The notes below the pieces were generated by a model that did not search any database, was not told the origin of the DNA, and saw only the letters and a list, made by a program, of their open reading frames with translations. The translations under genes were made by a program, and so were the position numbers. 13,138 nucleotides of DNA from JAFTYR01 sp964571375. Lineage in GTDB: Bacteria > Pseudomonadota > Gammaproteobacteria > Burkholderiales > Burkholderiaceae_F. The stretch lies in the NCBI GenBank assembly GCA_964571375.1, contig CAZNBL010000036.1:1-13138 (forward strand), written 5' to 3'. Shown here in pieces: positions 1-5,978 of the stretch; the stretch's first letter is position 1; every line of letters starts with the position of its first letter.

Positions 1-484
1 GTTTTTCAGCCTTGGCAGCCATCGGAGAATCGGTACCGATCATGGAGGCAAACCAATCGCAGATTACGGAAGAAAGCTCGAGAACTTTACGGGGATCGTC
101 GACAACAATCCAACGGACCGGACGGGCATTCACTGCCGAAGGATAGTAATTGGCGGCTTCCAAAATCTTTTCCGTCACGCTTCTTGCGACAGGAGTCCTC
201 GCAAAACTTCTGTAAGAGCGTCGGCTCTTTAAAAGACCGATTATGTTTTGAGCTGCCGCAGGATTAAAGCGCGGAGCATTTTCGATTTCCGTTGCTTCGA
301 AACCCTCGAGACGGTTGGCCTTAGCAGGGCAGTACGCAACGCATTGACCGCACTTTAAACAAACCGATTCATACTGAGCCGGCATAACGGGAACTCCCGA
401 TTCCATCACCAAGATCTTGGCCGGGCATACAAATGTACAGGTACCGCAACCCATACAATTCGAATCGATGCGATATTTAGGCAT
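1..484 (-). CDS. Ferredoxin-domain nitroreductase family protein (5' part; C-terminus outside window)
   Basis: The reading frame starts at ATG 484 with GAGGAG seven bases upstream and runs off the window at base 1, giving about 161 residues. Residues 1-56 hold two [4Fe-4S] cluster motifs of the CxxCxxCxxxCP type (Cys10, 13, 16, 20 and Cys42, 45, 48, 52), i.e. a bacterial dicluster ferredoxin domain. From about residue 80 an FMN nitroreductase fold begins: SRRSYRSF near 88-95 is the usual N-terminal flavin-phosphate-contacting 'RRS-R-F' segment, followed by the helix ending NYYPSAVNARP. Fusions of this kind are known in anaerobes, where the ferredoxin part presumably feeds electrons to the flavin; the substrate cannot be told. 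The gene is co-oriented with the DUF4186 gene 57 bases upstream. The flavin-binding C-terminal half is not in view, so subfamily is open. Confidence 0.9.
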   Translation of the reverse strand, partial: MPKYRIDSNCMGCGTCTFVCPAKILVMESGVPVMPAQYESVCLKCGQCVAYCPAKANRLEGFEATEIENAPRFNPAAAQNIIGLLKSRRSYRSFARTPVARSVTEKILEAANYYPSAVNARPVRWIVVDDPRKVLELSSVICDWFASMIGTDSPMAAKAEK

Positions 485-518
485 AGATGGCTCCTCGGTA
501 TAAACAGCAGACTCTTTT

Positions 519-547
519 ATTGTAGGTATTTCCGAAGTTCTCTAAAA
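519..547 (-). promoter_or_regulatory. Possible sigma-70 promoter for the nitroreductase gene
   Basis: On the minus strand a TACAAT -10 box lies at 519-524, about 35 bases before ATG 484. The -35 region 17 bases upstream (TTTTAG) is a poor match. It would give a leader of about 28 bases, and would start inside the 3' end of the DUF4186 gene, so the two genes could be partly uncoupled. Sequence match only. Confidence 0.3.
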
Positions 548-949
548 GAGCAGAGGCGTTTCTCCCTTCTTTACTTTCTCATGCGGAGCAGGTTTGGCTA
601 GATCGCGGCGGATCCATTCAAGCAGCACTTCAAGCAGATAAGCCTTCTCTTTTTCTGTAAGCGCTCTGCCTTTTTCGATGCCGTACCACTTAAAGAGACA
701 CTCGCGGCAACAGGTAGCAGTAGCGTGCTGAGCGACAAATACCGGGTGGCCTCTCATCGGTGTCTGTTTGCCGTCATTTAAGGGAGTGCTCTCAGAAAGC
801 CGGCTTTCGATAAAACCCGCTGCATGAGTTCTCAGATCTTCGGCATTTCGGTACTCGGCTGTGAGACGGTCTTTGCCTCTGAGACGGAAACGGCTCCGAA
901 ATTCGGATTTCGAGAGTCTTTCGAAGAGCTTTCCGATATCTTTATCCAT
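542..949 (-). CDS. DUF4186 family protein
   Basis: This 135-residue protein matches the DUF4186 family as I recall it: an N-terminal helix, the FRSRFRL segment, and the highly conserved core NDGKQTPMRGHPVFVAQHAT at residues 58-77, followed by a Cys-rich stretch (Cys80, Cys81, Cys84). His68, His75 and these cysteines could form a metal site, but that is inference; the family has no established function. The frame is open upstream as far as 1147, overlapping rng, but family similarity begins at Met 949, so that start was chosen; no good Shine-Dalgarno is visible before it. The last 15 residues (lysine-rich, ending TPLLF) extend past the usual family end. It is divergent from rng (82 bases apart) and upstream of the nitroreductase. 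Confidence 0.85.
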   Translation of the reverse strand: MDKDIGKLFERLSKSEFRSRFRLRGKDRLTAEYRNAEDLRTHAAGFIESRLSESTPLNDGKQTPMRGHPVFVAQHATATCCRECLFKWYGIEKGRALTEKEKAYLLEVLLEWIRRDLAKPAPHEKVKKGETPLLF

Positions 950-1031
950 AAGCGGGCAATGAGTGTAACTACCTGACCTCACTTTAAGCCAATCTGCGTC
1001 TAAAATGCCAGCATCAAGAGGAAAAAATAAT

Positions 1032-2492
1032 ATGCAAGAAATCCTTATTAACTGCTCCGTGCATGAGACGCGCGTAGCATTGCTCACAGAAGGAATCCTG
1101 CAGGAGCTGCGCATCGAGAGAAACTCCAATGCCAGCCTGGTCGGCAATATTTACCTCGGTGTGGTCGCCAAGGTATTGCCCGGCATGCAGAGCGCCTTTG
1201 TTGAAATCGGTCTCGGCCGTGCTGCGTTCCTGCACGTTGCGGATATGCGTCAGGCACGCCAGGAAAACGGCACACTCATTCCGATCGAACGCATTTTGCA
1301 TGACGGTCAGGTTGTCTTAGTTCAGGTTGCCAAGGATCCGATCGGCACCAAAGGTGCCCGCCTAACCACTGAAATCAGTCTTGCCGGCAGATTCCTGGTC
1401 TATCTGCCGTACGACAACCGAGTCGGCGTAAGCCAGAAAATCGAAAACGAAGAGGTGCGCGAGCGCTTAAAGCGTACGGTCGAAGAACTTGCCTACGGCA
1501 AAGAAAAGGAAAAGGGCGGTTATATCGTCAGAACTTGCGCCGAAGATGCTTCCGAGGAGGACTTTGTCTCCGACTTCCGCTATCTCGGCAAGATTTGGGA
1601 AGATATTGCCGAAAAGACTCATGTCACCCATGCTCCGGCGCTTTTGCACGGCGACGTTTCGATTGCCGAGAAAGTATTGCGCGATCTCGTCAATGAAAAA
1701 TGCGGCGCGATTTATATCGACAATCTCGATGTATTCGAAGAGCTTATGATTTTTGCCGAGAAATTCGTCCCCGAATCTCTCTCGCTTCTGACTTACTACG
1801 ATAAAGAACGTCCGCTTTTCGAGCAGTTCAATATCGAAAGCGAAATCGAAGCTTCGCTCTCAAGACGCGTCAATCTCAAGAGCGGCGGTTATCTCATCAT
1901 CGACCAGACCGAAGCGATGACGACAATCGACGTGAATACCGGCGGCTTTGTCGGCCGACGCGATTTCTCGGATACGATCTATAAAACCAATCTTGAGGCG
2001 ACCCACGCCATTGCCCGCCAGTTAAGACTTAGAAACCTGGGCGGTATCATTATCGTGGACTTCATCGATATGGAAAGTCCCGACCATCAGCAGGGTGTGC
2101 TCTCCGAACTCAGAAAAGCCGTAAGCGACGACCGCAACCGCATCACGGTAAGCGAATTTACCGAACTCGGCCTCGTACAGATGACCCGTAAGCGCACCCG
2201 CGAATCTTTGGCGCACGTGCTTTGCGAGCCATGTCCGTACTGCGGCGGCAAGGGCGAAGTCAAAACCGCTAAGACGGTTTGCTACGAAATTCTCCGAGAA
2301 GTGCTCCGGGAACATCAGCAGTTCAAGGATGCCAAGGAATTCCGGATTCTCGCCTCTCAATGCGTGATCGATCTGTTCCTCGACGAAGAAAGCGAGGCGC
2401 TCGCTTTGCTCGGCGACGCCATTCAGAAACCGATCACCCTGCAACTTGAAAACGAATACATTCAGGAACAATACGACGTTCTGGTACTTTGA
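1032..2492 (+). CDS. rng: Ribonuclease G
   Basis: A 486-residue RNase E/G family endoribonuclease, close to the length of E. coli RNase G (489). It cuts single-stranded RNA with preference for 5'-monophosphate ends and matures the 16S rRNA 5' end. An S1 RNA-binding domain occupies about residues 36-125 (GNIYLGVVAKVLPGMQSAFV at 38-57). The catalytic magnesium ligands are Asp300 in TIDVNTGG and Asp343 in IVDFIDM. The zinc-link motif CPYC is at 401-404, which in this family holds the dimer interface. The long C-terminal scaffold of RNase E is absent, so this is RNase G. Start: ATG 1032 with AAGAGGA about ten bases upstream; an in-frame ATG at 1005 lacks an RBS and adds nine non-conserved residues. 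The stop overlaps the next start (TGATG). Confidence 0.96.
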   Translation: MQEILINCSVHETRVALLTEGILQELRIERNSNASLVGNIYLGVVAKVLPGMQSAFVEIGLGRAAFLHVADMRQARQENGTLIPIERILHDGQVVLVQVAKDPIGTKGARLTTEISLAGRFLVYLPYDNRVGVSQKIENEEVRERLKRTVEELAYGKEKEKGGYIVRTCAEDASEEDFVSDFRYLGKIWEDIAEKTHVTHAPALLHGDVSIAEKVLRDLVNEKCGAIYIDNLDVFEELMIFAEKFVPESLSLLTYYDKERPLFEQFNIESEIEASLSRRVNLKSGGYLIIDQTEAMTTIDVNTGGFVGRRDFSDTIYKTNLEATHAIARQLRLRNLGGIIIVDFIDMESPDHQQGVLSELRKAVSDDRNRITVSEFTELGLVQMTRKRTRESLAHVLCEPCPYCGGKGEVKTAKTVCYEILREVLREHQQFKDAKEFRILASQCVIDLFLDEESEALALLGDAIQKPITLQLENEYIQEQYDVLVL

Positions 2493-3244
2493 TGGATTTG
2501 AATAATTTACGTTGGGAAGCGTTCGTCTTCGACTGGGACGGAACGATCATGGATACGACGGCGCTGATTGCCGAAGGCATGCAACACGCCGCCGTTTCGA
2601 TGGGGTATGAAGACCCGGGGTACGAAAAAGCGCTTTCGACCGTGGGATTGAGCAGGGCGGAGTACATGCCGATTCTCTGTCCGGAATGTCCGCCGGAGCG
2701 CTGGGATGAATTCCGCAATCTCTACTTTGCCTGGTATCTCAAAAAGGAAGAAGAACTTCCGATGAGAGACGGCTTTGAAAAACTGCTTTTTGCCATGCAC
2801 GGCGCAGGTCTTCGCCTGGCGATCGCAACCGGCAAGAGCAGGGGCGGCTTAAACCGCGTTTTCAACCGCTTTGACTGCGCAGGGATCTTCGAAGCAACGC
2901 GTACCGGAGACGATACGTTTTCCAAACCGAATCCGGCGATGCTCTTTGAAATTTCCGATGAGATGGGTGTTTCGCTTGACCGCATGGTCATGATCGGCGA
3001 CTCCGAACACGACCTTCTCATGGCTCAGAACGCCGGATGCGATGCAATCGGTATTTTGGGCGGCGCCTCTTCAAAAGAAGTATTGGAAAAGATTCCGCAC
3101 GTCGCCTTAGTAGGCAACGTGCGTGAACTTGCAGAGGCGCTCGGCCTCTCCGCACTCCTTGAAGAAGAGAAAGAAGCGGAGAAAAGCAAAGAGGCTGCGG
3201 AATTCGAGCCCGATGACGCAGGCAACGATATCCGATTGATTTAA
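2492..3244 (+). CDS. HAD-superfamily hydrolase, phosphoglycolate-phosphatase-like
   Basis: A 250-residue HAD subfamily IA phosphatase. Motif I is FDWDGT with nucleophile Asp14 and general acid Asp16. A helical cap spans about residues 20-95. Motif II is IATGKS (Thr113), motif III KPNPAM (Lys145), and motif IV MIGDSEHD (Asp170, Asp174). The family dephosphorylates small phosphoesters such as phosphoglycolate, sugar phosphates or nucleotides; the actual substrate cannot be read from sequence. The last 30 residues are a Glu/Lys-rich low-complexity tail (ALLEEEKEAEKSKEAAEFEP) beyond the fold. ATG 2492 shares one base with the rng stop, implying translational coupling; a TTG one codon earlier is a less likely start. 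Being cotranscribed with an RNase, it might act on nucleotide products, but this is conjecture. Confidence 0.9.
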   Translation: MDLNNLRWEAFVFDWDGTIMDTTALIAEGMQHAAVSMGYEDPGYEKALSTVGLSRAEYMPILCPECPPERWDEFRNLYFAWYLKKEEELPMRDGFEKLLFAMHGAGLRLAIATGKSRGGLNRVFNRFDCAGIFEATRTGDDTFSKPNPAMLFEISDEMGVSLDRMVMIGDSEHDLLMAQNAGCDAIGILGGASSKEVLEKIPHVALVGNVRELAEALGLSALLEEEKEAEKSKEAAEFEPDDAGNDIRLI

Positions 3245-3247
3245 AAC

Positions 3248-3664
3248 TTAAATCTGTTCGACCTTGATGCCGGCCTTCTTCAGGAACTGAATGCCGGCAT
3301 CGTCTCTGTACTGCTCGTGGTAGTACACGGCGGTAATACCGCATTTCTGAATCAGAAGCGCACAGTGAATACAGGGCGAGTGACTGATGAAGATACTTGC
3401 GTCCTGGGACGAATAACCGTTCTGAGCGAGCTTGGCGATCGCGTTAAGCTCGGCATGCTGAACCTCGGGACGGGTCACCATCTTGCCGTCCACTTCCATT
3501 TCACAGCAATTGTCGTAGCCGGTCGGCATGCCGTTCCAGCCGAAAGAAATAATGGAATGGTTCTTGACGATCACGCAACCGACCTGAAGACGCTTGGCGT
3601 AGCTTCTCTTGGCGGTCAGCAGTGCGATCTGCATGTACATTTCATTATCTTTACGAATATCCAT
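3248..3664 (-). CDS. dCMP deaminase family protein
   Basis: A 138-residue zinc-dependent deaminase of the deoxycytidylate deaminase type, which converts dCMP to dUMP for thymidylate synthesis. The zinc and proton-transfer site is His70-Ala-Glu72 with the PCxxC motif at Pro97-Cys98-Ile-His100-Cys101. The N-terminal segment LTAKRSYAKRLQVGCVIVKN and the loop WNGMPTGYDN match dCMP deaminases rather than cytidine or tRNA-adenosine deaminases. Several more cysteines and histidines (Cys30, Cys53, Cys54, His70) could build the second structural zinc site known in phage-type enzymes. Start: ATG 3664 fits family length; no clear Shine-Dalgarno precedes it, and Met9 or Met11 are alternatives. It converges on the HAD gene with only 3 bases between stops, leaving no room for a terminator. 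Confidence 0.88.
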   Translation of the reverse strand: MDIRKDNEMYMQIALLTAKRSYAKRLQVGCVIVKNHSIISFGWNGMPTGYDNCCEMEVDGKMVTRPEVQHAELNAIAKLAQNGYSSQDASIFISHSPCIHCALLIQKCGITAVYYHEQYRDDAGIQFLKKAGIKVEQI

Positions 3665-3703
3665 AGCTGTCGATAATCCAATAAAAAGACAGAAAACCCG
3701 GAC

Positions 3704-3732
3704 TTTTTAACGCCCGTCTGATTAAAAGACAA
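3704..3732 (-). promoter_or_regulatory. Putative sigma-70 promoter for the dCMP deaminase gene
   Basis: Minus-strand TTGTCT (3727-3732) and TAAAAA (3704-3709) are separated by exactly 17 bases and would start transcription near 3697, about 33 bases before ATG 3664. The match is moderate and rests on sequence alone. Confidence 0.4.
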
Positions 3733-3827
3733 CGGACAAAGCCCCGCAACCTGCAAGATTCGTTATCAGCAGGGGTGCTCTGTGCTAGTCTTTCACTAAA
3801 TATGCATTAATTATACGGGGGCATCAA

Positions 3828-4730
3828 TTGAGAATCCTATTAGCCATCATTTGTTTCATTGCCACGATTATTCACGGCTTCTTCGGGTATTACGTGTACC
3901 TCAAGGGTGAAACAATTTTCCAGCCCGAGGGCATGGTTGTTGCAGTCGCTAAAAAGCAGCCTGCAGGCCTTGCCGCCTACGATGTGTTCAAACTCTCCTC
4001 CGGTCACATTACCGACAAGAAGCTTGAAGAACAGGCTAAGAACGTCGATAACGCCGCTCCTGCCGAAACTGTTGCAGAAGAAAATCAGCCGACTATCCTC
4101 GACAGCCTGAAACCGGCTGAAGAAAAGCCGCTCGTCAAAGAAAACGAAGTCCGCGAACAATCCGACGGTCAGTTTGCAGTTGCTGAAAAGGCCGAAGGCC
4201 CCGAATACCTGAATTTCAGCACCGGCTGGGTCGGTATGCTTCTGGTTGAAAACGCCATGATCGGCCTGATCACGCTGCTTCTCGGTATCGGCACCTGCTC
4301 GGTCTGCGGCAAGGGCCGTGCTTCCCGCTGGGTCTTTACCGTCAACTTCATCTTCTGGGGTGCGCTTACCGGCTTTATCTGGTTCTTCCGTCCGGTCAAT
4401 ACTCCGCTTGAAATGATGCGAATCGGCATGTCCTTCCCGCAGTGGTATTTCATCATTGCAATTACCGGTGCCGGCGCCGTCATCAGTCTTCTCGCTTACT
4501 TCATGAGTTTCGGCAAGCCGAAGAACGCCGTTGCCTGCAAGGTTCCGGAACCCGTTAAGGCAGAACCCGTAAAGAGCGAAAGTGCTCCGGCTTCTGAAGA
4601 GAAGCCTGCCAAGAAGTCTCTGGTTTCCCGTTTCTCTCTCGGCAAGAAGAGCGAGGGCGACACTAAACAGAAGGAAGAAAAGAAGACAACGCAGGCCGAA
4701 AAAGAACTTGAATCCTTTATGAAGCACTGA
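3828..4730 (+). CDS. Unrecognised four-helix membrane protein with charged C-terminal tail
   Basis: I do not recognise this 300-residue protein. Hydrophobic helices are at about 2-24, 134-157, 168-188 and 205-227. With the positive-inside rule (CGKGRASR between helices 2 and 3) the N-terminus is cytoplasmic, residues 25-133 form an Ala/Glu-rich periplasmic region, and residues 228-300 a cytoplasmic tail rich in Lys, Glu and Pro (VPEPVKAEPVK, then repeated EEK/KK runs). A CSVC pair (Cys157, Cys160) sits at the cytoplasmic end of helix 2. The start is TTG 3828, six bases after a GGGGG stretch; no ATG or GTG fits the first helix better. The stop is 2 bases before the bcp start, so the two are almost surely cotranscribed and probably coupled, which may hint at an envelope or redox-stress role. 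Function unknown. Confidence 0.75.
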   Translation: MRILLAIICFIATIIHGFFGYYVYLKGETIFQPEGMVVAVAKKQPAGLAAYDVFKLSSGHITDKKLEEQAKNVDNAAPAETVAEENQPTILDSLKPAEEKPLVKENEVREQSDGQFAVAEKAEGPEYLNFSTGWVGMLLVENAMIGLITLLLGIGTCSVCGKGRASRWVFTVNFIFWGALTGFIWFFRPVNTPLEMMRIGMSFPQWYFIIAITGAGAVISLLAYFMSFGKPKNAVACKVPEPVKAEPVKSESAPASEEKPAKKSLVSRFSLGKKSEGDTKQKEEKKTTQAEKELESFMKH

Positions 4731-4732
4731 TC

Positions 4733-5203
4733 ATGAGCGAACCCGACCTGACTGTCGGAGCTGTTGCTCCCGACTTCACATTACCGAACGAAGAAGGATC
4801 AGAGGTTACTCTGTCCGCTCTTCGCGGTAAGAAAGTGATTTTGTACTTCTATCCGAAGGACAGTACTTCTGGCTGTACGATCGAAGCCAAGGCATTTCGC
4901 GACGGCATGGAGATGTTCGCTTCTGCCGGATACGTCGTGCTCGGTGTATCGCGAGACAGCGTCAGATGCCATATGAACTTTAAGACCAAGCAGGAACTGA
5001 ACTTCCCGCTGTTATCCGATAAGGAAGAGGTGGTCTGCAATCTCTACGGCGTTCTTAAAGAAAAGTCTATGTGCGGTCGCAAATATATCGGAATCGTACG
5101 TTCGACCTTTGTGATCGATGCTGACGGTAAGCTCATTGCAGTTTACCGTGACGTCAAGGCTTCGACTCATGTCGCCGACCTTATGAAGGATCTCGGAATT
5201 TAA
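4733..5203 (+). CDS. bcp: Thioredoxin-dependent peroxiredoxin, Bcp/PrxQ type
   Basis: A 156-residue Bcp/PrxQ peroxiredoxin, reducing hydrogen peroxide and organic hydroperoxides with thiol donors in the cytoplasm. The N-terminal GAVAPDFTLPNEEG and the active-site segment FYPKDSTSGCTIEAKAFRD carry the peroxidatic Cys48; the conserved Arg123 lies in GIVRSTF. Family landmarks GVSRDS (71-76) and FPLLSD (91-96) are present. The usual resolving Cys five residues after the peroxidatic one (E. coli Cys50) is Lys53 here, and the alternative helix-3 position used in other PrxQ proteins is also not Cys. Cys79, Cys102 and Cys114 remain as candidates. The start follows the membrane-protein stop by 2 bases, with no independent RBS of note, so translation is probably coupled. 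A terminator follows. Confidence 0.93.
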   Translation: MSEPDLTVGAVAPDFTLPNEEGSEVTLSALRGKKVILYFYPKDSTSGCTIEAKAFRDGMEMFASAGYVVLGVSRDSVRCHMNFKTKQELNFPLLSDKEEVVCNLYGVLKEKSMCGRKYIGIVRSTFVIDADGKLIAVYRDVKASTHVADLMKDLGI

Positions 5204-5224
5204 TATTCCGCATTCCGTTGAATC

Positions 5225-5263
5225 GGGACGTTTGCCGGTTTCGGCTGCGTCCCTTTTCTTTTG
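5225..5263 (+). terminator. Rho-independent terminator after bcp
   Basis: GGGACG (5225-5230) pairs with CGTCCC (5248-5253). An inner GCCG/CGGC stem (5234-5237 with 5242-5245) extends the hairpin, and TTTTCTTTTG follows. It closes the membrane-protein/bcp unit. Confidence 0.85.
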
Positions 5264-5341
5264 TTTATCGTCCGAGAAAATCGAAAAATATCTGCTTCCG
5301 AAAGGTTCGATGACCGGAGTGTTTTTTTAGAAAAGGTGGGA

Positions 5342-5347
5342 TACAAT
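5342..5347 (+). promoter_or_regulatory. Possible -10 box upstream of the structured RNA
   Basis: TACAAT matches the sigma-70 -10 consensus at five of six positions. No good -35 is found at 16-18 bases upstream; the region there is T-rich (GTTTTTTTAG). If used, the start would be near 5354, inside the first small hairpin (5349-5363), which weakens the call. Confidence 0.3.
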
Positions 5348-5348
5348 A

Positions 5349-5531
5349 GCCGTCCCCGACGGCAGATTTTGTTGTGACATTGCCTCAGCCCGATCCTTCC
5401 GCGAAATTCATAAGAATTTGTATTGAAAGGATTTCAGCGGAAGCTGAATGGGCCCCGCAAGGGTGTTGAAGCGACAAAGGCCCGCGTAATCTACCAGTAA
5501 CGCGAGCCTGAGTCATTAAAACATGAGGATA
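5349..5531 (+). ncRNA. Candidate structured RNA or leader of unknown class
   Basis: This gene-free stretch is packed with nested complementary segments. GCCGTC/GACGGC (5349-5363) forms a first hairpin. A closing helix joins TGAC and TCAG (5375-5378, 5385-5388) to CTGAGTCA (5508-5515) with a 6-base bulge. Within it are: ATCCTT/AAGGAT (5393-5398 with 5427-5432) enclosing AAATTC-ATAA-GAATTT; directly abutting it, TTCAGC-GGAA-GCTGAA (5433-5448) with a GNRA loop; GGGCC/GGCCC (5450-5454 with 5479-5483) containing a CC-GCAA-GG element; and CGCGT/ACGCG (5483-5504). A Shine-Dalgarno and a short ORF follow at once. The pairings are read from sequence; the multi-branched fold is inference. It does not match tmRNA, 6S, SRP, RNase P or common riboswitches as I know them. 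The plus strand is preferred because the Shine-Dalgarno and short ORF lie on it. Confidence 0.45.
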
Positions 5532-5533
5532 AA

Positions 5534-5581
5534 ATGGACCAAACATTTGAAACCTCGTGGGAGATTATCGCATACATCTGA
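5534..5581 (+). CDS. Possible 15-residue micro-ORF after the structured RNA
   Basis: ATG 5534 is preceded by GAGGA at 5525-5529, a correctly spaced Shine-Dalgarno, and opens a frame reading MDQTFETSWEIIAYI before TGA. It starts about 18 bases after the closing helix of the candidate RNA, the position expected for a gene or leader peptide controlled by that RNA. There is no run of one amino acid suggesting classic attenuation. No longer gene follows on the plus strand. An overlapping ATG at 5523 opens a 25-codon frame without an RBS. Length alone makes chance occurrence quite possible. Confidence 0.3.
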   Translation: MDQTFETSWEIIAYI

Positions 5582-5613
5582 AATCCTCACGCTCCCCTAA
5601 ACAGGGCAGAGGC

Positions 5614-5817
5614 TCAAAGCTTCCAGAATCCGCCGACCACGTCGTAAGCTAAGAATTCAACGATACGCCAGAGAAAGAAGACAACCATCCGAAGAAAATC
5701 GGACACGCTCTTCCAATCGAAATACATGTCGGTAAGATCGAAGTAGGTACAAAATTCATACCAAGCCGTCACAGCGACATTCTGTACCTGAAGCCAAATA
5801 TTCGAGAAAAATTCCAT
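5614..5817 (-). CDS. Small hydrophobic protein, unrecognised
   Basis: A 67-residue frame rich in Phe, Trp, Tyr and Val. Residues about 40-62 (FLRMVVFFLWRIVEFLAY) form a likely membrane or amphipathic helix, and residues 1-25 are also aromatic-rich. I recognise no family. Support comes from upstream: on the minus strand TGCTACTAT, an extended -10 box, lies at 5845-5853 and gives a leader of about 24 bases. The RBS is weak (GGTGGTG before ATG 5817). It converges on the structured-RNA region and lies downstream of the symporter terminator, so it is a separate unit. It could be a small membrane protein or the toxin-like hydrophobic peptide of an unknown pair; nothing shows which. Confidence 0.45.
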   Translation of the reverse strand: MEFFSNIWLQVQNVAVTAWYEFCTYFDLTDMYFDWKSVSDFLRMVVFFLWRIVEFLAYDVVGGFWKL

Positions 5818-5844
5818 CCGACACCACCATTAAAAACAAGTGCA

Positions 5845-5853
5845 GATAGTAGC
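5845..5853 (-). promoter_or_regulatory. Extended -10 promoter for the 67-residue ORF
   Basis: On the minus strand TG-C-TACTAT reads as an extended -10 element, with no good -35 at 17 bases. Transcription would start near 5840. Just upstream, TCCTG-CTTG-CAGGA (5857-5870) forms a small inverted repeat. Confidence 0.4.
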
Positions 5854-5914
5854 AAATCCTGCTTGCAGGAGAAAAAACGAAAGCAACAGGGAAGGGCGTC
5901 TGTATTATTTTTCC

Positions 5915-5953
5915 GGCAAAAAATAAACCGGGTTGAAATAACTCAACCCGGTT
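5915..5953 (-). terminator. Rho-independent terminator after the symporter gene
   Basis: AACCGGGTTGA (5926-5936) and TCAACCCGGTT (5943-5953) form a perfect 11-base-pair stem with a 6-base loop. On the minus strand it is followed by TATTTTTTG, as expected for termination of the symporter transcript 26 bases after its stop codon. Confidence 0.92.
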
Positions 5954-5978
5954 GTCTTTAAGCTTCGGAAGCTGATGA

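Larger units (their letters stand above)
5204..5613. other. Intergenic region between bcp and the small minus-strand ORF
   Basis: This 410-base gap holds the bcp terminator (5225-5263), the structured-RNA candidate (5349-5531) and the micro-ORF (5534-5581). It ends in a weak hairpin, CCCT-AAAC-AGGG near 5595-5606 flanked by CCTC/GAGG, without a T-run. No conventional gene is present on either strand. Bases 5264-5340 show only a T-rich stretch. Confidence 0.7.

Noticed and set aside
2022..2471. Antisense open frame inside rng
   Set aside because: It lies over the conserved catalytic half of RNase G and has no independent start signals.
3840..4727. A nearly full-length open frame of 295 codons antisense to the membrane-protein gene
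   Set aside because: It mirrors the codon pattern of the plus-strand gene, lacks an RBS and family similarity, and the plus frame has membrane helices, an RBS and coupling to bcp.
5349..5531. tmRNA, 6S RNA, SRP RNA, RNase P RNA or a common riboswitch (cobalamin, TPP, FMN, glycine, c-di-GMP)
   Set aside because: None of the diagnostic conserved segments of these RNAs that I can recall is present; kept instead as an unclassified structured candidate.
5534..5650. Read-through of the micro-ORF TGA as selenocysteine
   Set aside because: The extension has no recognisable selenoprotein context and no convincing SECIS-like hairpin directly after the TGA.
5857..5870. Terminator at TCCTG-CTTG-CAGGA
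   Set aside because: The stem is only five pairs, and the A/T-run is on the wrong side for either neighbouring gene.
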